64,000 nt of DNA from Theristus sp. LFF4_11 (Eukaryota > Nematoda > Chromadorea > Monhysterida > Xyalidae): NCBI GenBank assembly GCA_030248135.1, contig JASANC010005553.1, positions 1 to 64,000 of the forward strand, given 5' to 3'. Positions 56,501 to 64,000 of this stretch are shown here, piece by piece (positions within the stretch are counted from its first letter, which is position 1; the number at the start of each line of letters is the position of its first letter). Both the position numbers and the translations under genes were made by a program. The notes under the pieces were generated by a model, which saw nothing but the letters and a program-made list of their open reading frames with translations, ran no database searches and was not told the origin of the DNA.

Positions 56501-59500
56501 AAAGTGCTGCATTTTTATGAAACGTAATTTTTAGGCATCTATTCACCCACCGCTAACAACGAGCGCGTTAATGGTGCCCAGCAGTGCTTGAGTCGTGTCT
56601 GCTTTTACCTGCGCTTTTGCGATTGTTTCGAAAAGTTGATCATTCAAAACGGCACGTGCATTGTTCATGGCTTCCATTTGTCGTTGTACGGACGCGAGAC
56701 AACCGCGGTATGCTGGGGTGATGCCACATGACTTATCCACTGGCTATAGTTTTTGGGTATGGTTGTTTTTTTTGGACATGCTCTACATTTGGTTTTTCTG
56801 AAGTTCTTTCCTTTTTAGTTGACTAGCAGATAACCCGTGCCTACGGCACGGTTAGCTGACAAAATACAGTTATTATTTTTGTGGATTTTGGCCTTTTTGA
56901 CCCGGACTAAAAACGCACTGGATTTTTTGATTTTGAGCTGGTTCAAGCGAATTTTGTTCATTTGCCATGCAATGATCGTTCATTTTCAAAGCAATTTGTA
57001 GCCGTCGATGCTTTATACCTTTTAAAAATCGCAGCATTTTCAGTTTCTTTTTGAAAACAGTTTTTTCAACCACCGTGCTTTTGCTGAATTTATTGCTTTC
57101 GATCATAAACTGATTTAGTCACGACAGCACTTATTATTGCGTGGTTTGGTTAACGATAAAAGCAACAGATTTTTTTTAATCAGCAACAAACAACTGCCAT
57201 TCCCATTTAAAAAAAACAATTTTTTTGATTAGCTTCTTTAATGTCGCTTAATTATCGTATCAGTCTTTGATCCGCTGCATTGCTGTGTCATTCCCGTTTA
57301 AAGTATCAAAAAACAATCTTTTTTGATCAGCGACAATTAACAGCCATTCCAGTTCAAAGTATCAAACATCCATCTTGTTTCATTAACTTTCCATTTGTTG
57401 ATTATCGTTCAACTGCTACTCCCGTTCAAAACATGAAAAAACAATGCTGTTTGATCAGCGACAATCAACCGATAGTCCGATACCCGTTTAAAATATTAAA
57501 AAATAGAAAAGCAATCTGGTATTAGTCAGCTGCATTGCGCTGAAATTCCTGTTCAGTATAGCAGAAATCATCTTCAGGATCATCAACAATCATCCCGTTC
57601 AAAATTGATCGATTATGTGTGGACCGTTCCACTGATTCGCTATCGATCATGGCCGCGTGTTTGTTGATGCTGCAATTTATTTGTTGTGGAACCTGTTTAG
57701 CCAATTTGTTCAGCAACAATCAACTGCCATTCTAATTCGATTGGTGTAGATGGCGAACAGCACGAACAGCAACAGCAGCAGCCAAATTAAAGTGGTCGAT
57801 CGTAACCTAATAATTTTATTGCATGGGAATGATGATGATTTTTTTACCTTTCACAGAACAGAGATTGAAAAAAGTTCACATGAATCTATTACTACTAAAT
57901 TTACAATTTGTCTGTCCGTCACACTTTTGAATTGGCGCCCATTTTTGCTATTTAAGAAAGCTTCATCTCAATCTCAATCTCAATCTTTATCTATTTTTAA
58001 TATCACTTGAAATTGTTTAATCAAAACGCCGCTCTTCATAGCTGAAAGTCATCATGATACTCTATTCAAGTTGATACTACTCTACGGTTATGCCTACGGT
58101 TGGCAAATAGCAATTGTTGCTGCTCAAAACTTGACGAGCGACTGCGAAAGATGTGACAAAACCGTCTTTGAAAAAAGTAAGTTATTTTCAATTGGGTCGC
58201 AATGGTATTTACCATTCATTTTCACTTTGCAAAAGGCTTGGGTTATGTTAGGGTAAACGGGTAAAAAGAAGCAATGGCTGCAAAAAGAAACTTAAAAACG
58301 TCACTTTTTTGTTTCTTCTATTTATTTTCACTTTACAAAAAGGCTTGGCTTATGTTAGGGTAAACGGGTAAACGAAGCATGAGCTTTTTAAAACGGGTAA
58401 TTAAAAAAACCGTTAATTTTTATACTTTATTCAATTTTACTTCACTTACAAAAAGGCTTGACTTAGGTTACGGTGAACGGGTAAAAATAGCAAAATCATA
58501 AACCTCGCATTTTCGCTTTATAAAAGATGCTTGGCTTACGTTAGGGTAAACGGGTTAAAGAAGCATTAGCTTTTTAAAACGGGTAATTGAAAAAACCGTT
58601 AATTTTTATATTTTTTATTCAATTTTACTTCATTTGCAAAAAGGCTTGACTTAGGTTAGGGTTAACGGGTAAAAGAAGCATTATCTTATTAAAACGGGTA
58701 ATTGAAAAAACCGTTAATTTTTATATTTTTTATTCAATTTTACTTCATTTACAAAAAGGCTTGACTTAGGTTACGGTGAACGGGTAAAAATTGCAAAATC
58801 ATAAACTTCGCATTTTCACATTACAAAAGATGCTTGGCTTATGTTAGGGTAAACGGGTAAAAAGAAGCAATGACTGCAAAACGAATTTAAAAACGTCACT
58901 GTTTTTGTTTCTTCTATTCATTTTCACTTTACAAAAAAGGCTTGGCTTATGTTAGGCTAACCGGGTAAAAGAAGCATTAGCTTTTTAAAACGGGTAATTG
59001 AATAAAACGTTAATTTTTTATATTTTTTATTCATTCTTACTTAACTTACAAAAAGGCTTGACGGTCAGGGTGAACGGGTAAAAATAGCAAAATCATAATC
59101 TTCGCATTTTCACTTTACAAAAAAGGCTTGGCTAAGGTAAACAGGTAAATGAAGCATTAGCTTTTTTAAACGGGTAATTAAAAAACGTTAATTTTTATGT
59201 TTTTTATTCAATCTTACTTCACATACAAAAAGGCTTGCCTTAGGTTAGGGTGAACGAGTAAAAATAACAAACTCATAAACTTCGCATTTTTTATTCATTT
59301 AAATACAATAAAAAATATTGTATTGTAGGCGGCTTCACGGCAGCACAAAGTAAATTTTCTTCAGATTGGTTATTCAGTAAACGTTACTGTTTTTTTCTTT
59401 TTAATTCAATGCCACTTCACCAAAAGGCTTGGCATTGATTAAGCCACATACGCTCGGGTCAATTGGCTAGTCTATCATCATAATACTAAGATAATAGTGG

Positions 59501-62500
59501 TGTCTGTGTGTGGCACTTTTTTGCTTTTTGAATTGCCGCTCATTTTTGCTATTTAAAAAAATGCATCTCAATTTTTTAACCTATTATCAATGCCAATTAT
59601 TTTCTCAAAAACGTCACTGTTCACTACGAAGTCATCATGATACTCTTTGGTCATCTGCGACAGCGCTTTAACATGCGATTGACAAACAATGGTAATTGTT
59701 GCTGTTTACAACTTGATGACCGAAAGCGAAAAATGAAAGAAAACCAACTATGAAAAATAGTTGCAATTGTTTTCAAAACGGGTTGCAAAAAGGACATCGA
59801 CATTGCAAGTGCACATTGCACTTTCATTTCAAAACGTTATTTTTCAGTATCTTTTGGTTGAAAAGTTTTTGCTTGAGAACTTTTTCAAAAACAGAAAAGA
59901 TTTATCTAAACAAGTCAACTAAAAAATTAATTGCGAAATCAAATACACGGGGGGTTGTTAATGAAGTGCGTGATAAGGATTAGCTTAGAGCAGGGTGAAC
60001 GGGTAAAAACATTACAGCAAAATTATAAACTTCGCACTTCAAATTTGTTTTCAACACGCGGGTTTAATTATTAATTAGAAATGTGTCAGTTTCAAAAACA
60101 AAAGTTCAAAATTGCAATTACAAATTACATTCAAAAACGATTTTAATTAAGCGTTGCTTTTTGTCTGTTCAATTCAATTAACTTTAAAATCGTTTTTAAC
60201 GGGAACAGCAATTGACCATCAGTGATTAAAAAAGATTGTTTTTAATTTTAAAACAGAATGCAGTAAAGATAGTGTTCGCGATCAGAATATTGTTTTTGAT
60301 AATTTGAACGGTAACGACTAAAGCAGCTCACAATCAAAATGCAATGCATTTTTTAGCACGGTTCATAAAGCCAAAATCGGGCAAAATCCACTCAAAAATA
60401 ATAATTGTATTTATCAGATATCAGCTAACCGTGCCGTAGGCACGGGTCAATTGGTTAGTCATAATACTAAGATAATAGTGGTGTCCGTGTCACTTTTTTG
60501 CAATTTGAATTGGCGCGTATTTTTGCTATTTAAGATAGCCACATTGTAAATCTCAATTTATTAACCTATTATTAATGCAAATTTTTTTCTCAAAAAAGTT
60601 ACTCTGTACTGCGAAGTCATCATGATACTCTTTGGTCATCCGCGACAGCGCCTTAAAATACGATTGACAATTAATGGCAATTGTTGCTGTTCAAACTGAC
60701 CGAAAGCGAAAGATAAAAGAAAACCAACTATGAAGAATCATTGCAATTGTTTTTTTAAATCAGGTTGCAAAACGACATCGAAATTGCAAGTGCACATTGC
60801 ACTTTGCTTTCAAGACAATATTTTTCATCATCATTTGGTTAAACATTTATTGCATGAGAACGTTTTCAAAAACAGAAAAACGTTTAAAGTTATTGCTTAA
60901 GACTTTTTCAAAAACAGAAAAGTTTTATCTAAACAACTCAACGAAAAAAATTAACTGCAAAATCAAATAAACGGGGTTTGTTAATGAAGTGCGTGATAAA
61001 CTAAAAACCTGATCAGAAAGCAAGATGGCTTTCAAAGCAGTTATTTGTTCATTTTCACTTTGCGAAAAAGCTTGCCTTATGTTAGGGTATATGTTAAGGT
61101 ATAAAACAGTTTTTTAATGTTTTTTTATTTAAACGTCATTTTTTACATATTTTATTAACTTTTTTGTATTGTCACTGTACAAAAAAGGATTGGCTTGGAG
61201 CAGGGTGAACGGGTAAAAAACATAACAGCAAAATTATAAACTTCGCATTTTAAATTTGTTTTTAACACGCGGGTTTAATTAGAAATGTGTCAATTTCAAA
61301 ACCAAAAATTCAAAATTGAAATTACATTACATTCAAAAACGATTTTTATAAAATGTAACTTTTTGTCGTTTGAATTCAACTAACTTTAAAACCGCTTTAC
61401 ATATTTTCAACGGGAACAGCAATTAACCATTGGTGATTAAAAAAAGATTGTTTTTAACTTTAATAGGGAATGCAGTAAAGATTGTGTTCCGGATCAGAAG
61501 ATTGTTTTTGATCATTTGAACGGGAACGACTAGCAGCTTAAAATCAAAAAGCACTGCATTTTTAGCACGGTTCAAAAAGCCAAAATCCACTCAAAAATAA
61601 TAATTGTATTATCAGCTAACCGTGCCGTAGGCACGGGTCAATTGGCTAGTATTATTAAATTTACAAAGTGTCTGTCTGTGGCACTTTTTTGCAATTTGAA
61701 TTGGCGCCCTTTTTTGCTACTTAAGAAAACTCCATCTCAATTTCCTTAACCTATTTTTTTAATAATGCCAGTTGAGATTGTTTTCTCAAAACGTCGCTCT
61801 TCATAGCTGGAATCATCATGATACTCTTTGGTCAACAGAGACAGTTCAGCGCAGCATAGGCAAATGGAAGCGTGGCTGATCAAAACTTAATGATCGACTG
61901 GGAAAGATGTAACAAAACCGTCTTTGAAAAAAGTTTGATTATTTTTGTTTTTAAAAATCGGGTTGCAAAACGCACATCGACATCGGCATTGCAAGTTGCA
62001 CTTTGGATTCAAAACAAGTAAAGTTCATTGAAATTGATACTCCATGTTTCATTTTCAAATTGATACTCCATGGTTATGAGCGATAATTTCAACGTAACGC
62101 ACGATGGGCAACTGGCAATTGTTGCTGCTCAAAACTTGACGAGCGACTGCGAAAGATGTAACAAAACCGTCTCTGAAAAAAAAGTTAGTTTTTTAATTGG
62201 GTCGAAATGGTATTTACCATTCATTTTCACTTTGCAAAATGTTTGGGTCATGTTGGGGTAAACGGGTAAAAAGAAGCAAAACTGCAAAACGAAATTATAA
62301 ACGTCACTTTTTTGTTTCTTCTATTCATGTTCACTTTACAAAAAAGGCTTGGCTTATGTTAGGGTAACCGGGTAAAAAAGCATTAGCTTTTTAAAACGGG
62401 TATTTTTAATGAAAAAACGTTAATTTTTATATATTTTATTCAATCTTACTTAACTTGCAAAAAGGCTTGACTTAGGTCAGGGTGAACGGGTAAAAATTGC

Positions 62501-64000
62501 AAAATCATAAACTTCGCATTTTCACTTTGCAAAAAAGGCTTGGCTTGGGTAAGCGGGTAAAAGAAGCATTAGCCTTTTAAAACGGGTAAATTGAAAAAAA
62601 CGTTAATTTTTATGTTTTTTATTCAATCTTACTTCACATACAAAAAGGCTTGACTTAGGTTACGGTGAACGGGGAAAAAATAGCAAAATCATGAACTTCG
62701 CATTTTCAGTTTACAAAAAAGGCTTGGCTTTGGTAAACGGGTAAAAAAAGCATTAGCTTTTTAAAACGGCATTGATTAAGCCACGTACGCTCGGGTCAAT
62801 GGGCTAGTCATGAATAAAAACTGGAGTGAAGCTACCGATGATGCTATATATAGCAAAAAGCTGCGGACAAACAAACAATCAAGCAAACTTTCTTACTATC
62901 TTAGTATTATAGATTTTGAAAGAAATGTCTTAGCTATACAGTAGGTCAGCGTTTAATTTAGCTTCAGCATCACTGTTTCAATCAATACCGTATTACCCCC
63001 ATTAAACCGCCCCCACCATTAATCCCCCCCCCCCACCAATAAACCCCCACCCCCACGACAAGTTTCCGAATAATCCCCCCACAAATAATCCCCCATGGGG
63101 GATTATTGGAAACCTGTTTGAAACACATACCCAGCGAATTCAGTGGCTTTTTGCAGTGAAAATGATGAAATTGTGCTATCAAAGGCCCCAAATGGATGAG
63201 TTAATAGTAATTTCATTACAAAAGGCTGTTATAAAAGGAAATTTCTATGTAGAGTAGAAGTTTCTGCGACTTTCTTGCCTGCCATGCAAGGTAATTTTGC
63301 CATTTTTCAACAAACCCCCACCCTGGAATTTGTTTGTAAATAAAGCCCCCCCCCACCAATAATCCCCCCACCAATAAACCCCCACCCCTAAAAGTTGCTG
63401 CGTATTAATCCCCCATGGGGGTTTATTGAAGGTAATACGGTATCACACTCTGTCATCAAATCCATCAATCGTTTTATTAATGATATTGCTTTGCGATGAT
63501 GATAATGATTTTGCTGCGGTTCAAAAAAAAACAGTTTTTGAACAGCATTAATTGACTGTCTTATTGTTTTCTTGGAAAGAAGATTTTTGCAAAAAGCTTT
63601 ACTTTTTCGCATGCGTTTTTAGCTTTTTGTTGGAAGGAACTAAAACTTTGCACCTTTAGTGTTTCACATCCCCCCTGCGCATCGAGCGTCAATGGTAATA
63701 TGATGAAGGGCAGTTTGTCCAACTCTGCACGAACTCCTTCCATAGAAGCCCAGCTTGGAGCGCCGTTTAACTTTCCATGTAGTGGTCTTCCCTGCACACA
63801 TGTATTAATACTCATTATCCTGTGAAAGAAACCTATTTTTTAATCTGCACAATAGAACTAGATACTTGATGCACATACGGATTGAGTATACAGATGCTTC
63901 GGATCCACTGAAAGCACACCGGTGCTGCTAATTTGCACAGGAACGAAATGAGTTTCTCCAAAACCCTCCGGTGTCATCTCCATCATCTAGAAATTAAAGG

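Overview
The window is eukaryotic and almost certainly from an invertebrate animal. It holds split genes with GT-AG introns, animal gene families (a PDCD2-type MYND protein, VMA21, a SMYD4-type SET protein, a tyrosylprotein-sulfotransferase-like protein and a polycystin-1-like receptor channel), and many transposons: a Penelope-like element, hAT, Tc1/mariner-type, Helitron-like and a SINE. No species can be named from the sequence alone. Exon boundaries were placed by eye and checked for reading-phase continuity and resemblance to known families.

Region 1-18.5 kb. The 3' exons of an unrecognised plus-strand gene (697-1436) are followed by the left arm (1958-8524) of a 6.4-6.6 kb inverted duplication. 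A satellite of about 147 bp units (8525-10035) abuts the arm. Three minus-strand genes follow: PDCD2 in seven exons (11507-14884), VMA21 with a hAT-like element in its only intron (15176-17149), and a diverged VMA21 paralogue (17805-18420).

Region 18.5-32.7 kb is a transposon nest. A repeat with CTAGGGTTAGGGG ends (18562-22966) has received a long-armed fold-back element, a hAT transposon with a perfect 8-bp target duplication, and another copy of its own family. Next comes an apparently intact Penelope-like element (24003-29812). Its GIY-YIG endonuclease lies N-terminal to the reverse transcriptase, the permuted 'Naiad' order, and it also encodes an L1-ORF1p-like protein. That ORF1 appears to be spliced, with its first exon lying in a partial copy of the element placed upstream in tandem. 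The predicted intron holds an array of ten small stem-loops separated by GCATTA. A hammerhead-like motif with unusual strand order lies in each terminal repeat, and the start of ORF2 is highly structured. The element's downstream half is shared with the left inverted arm.

Region 32.7-41.5 kb holds a SMYD4-like gene lacking visible MYND exons (33586-35515, minus), a 441-bp MITE, a tRNA-derived SINE and a three-exon TPST-like gene that has lost the catalytic residues (38070-39490, plus).

Region 41.6-64.0 kb is essentially one minus-strand gene, a polycystin-1-like protein of which 32 exons (1,662 codons, C-terminal part) can be chained in phase. It covers an extracellular region, a GAIN/GPS with an HLT cleavage triad, a PLAT domain, and the multi-pass polycystin domain and channel. 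Two introns seem to use GC donors. Its introns are loaded with transposons: nested Tc1/mariner-type MITEs, a hAT-like element, a second copy of the 441-bp MITE, and a head-to-tail run of Helitron-like elements in a 6.9-kb intron. The gene's 5' end lies beyond the window.
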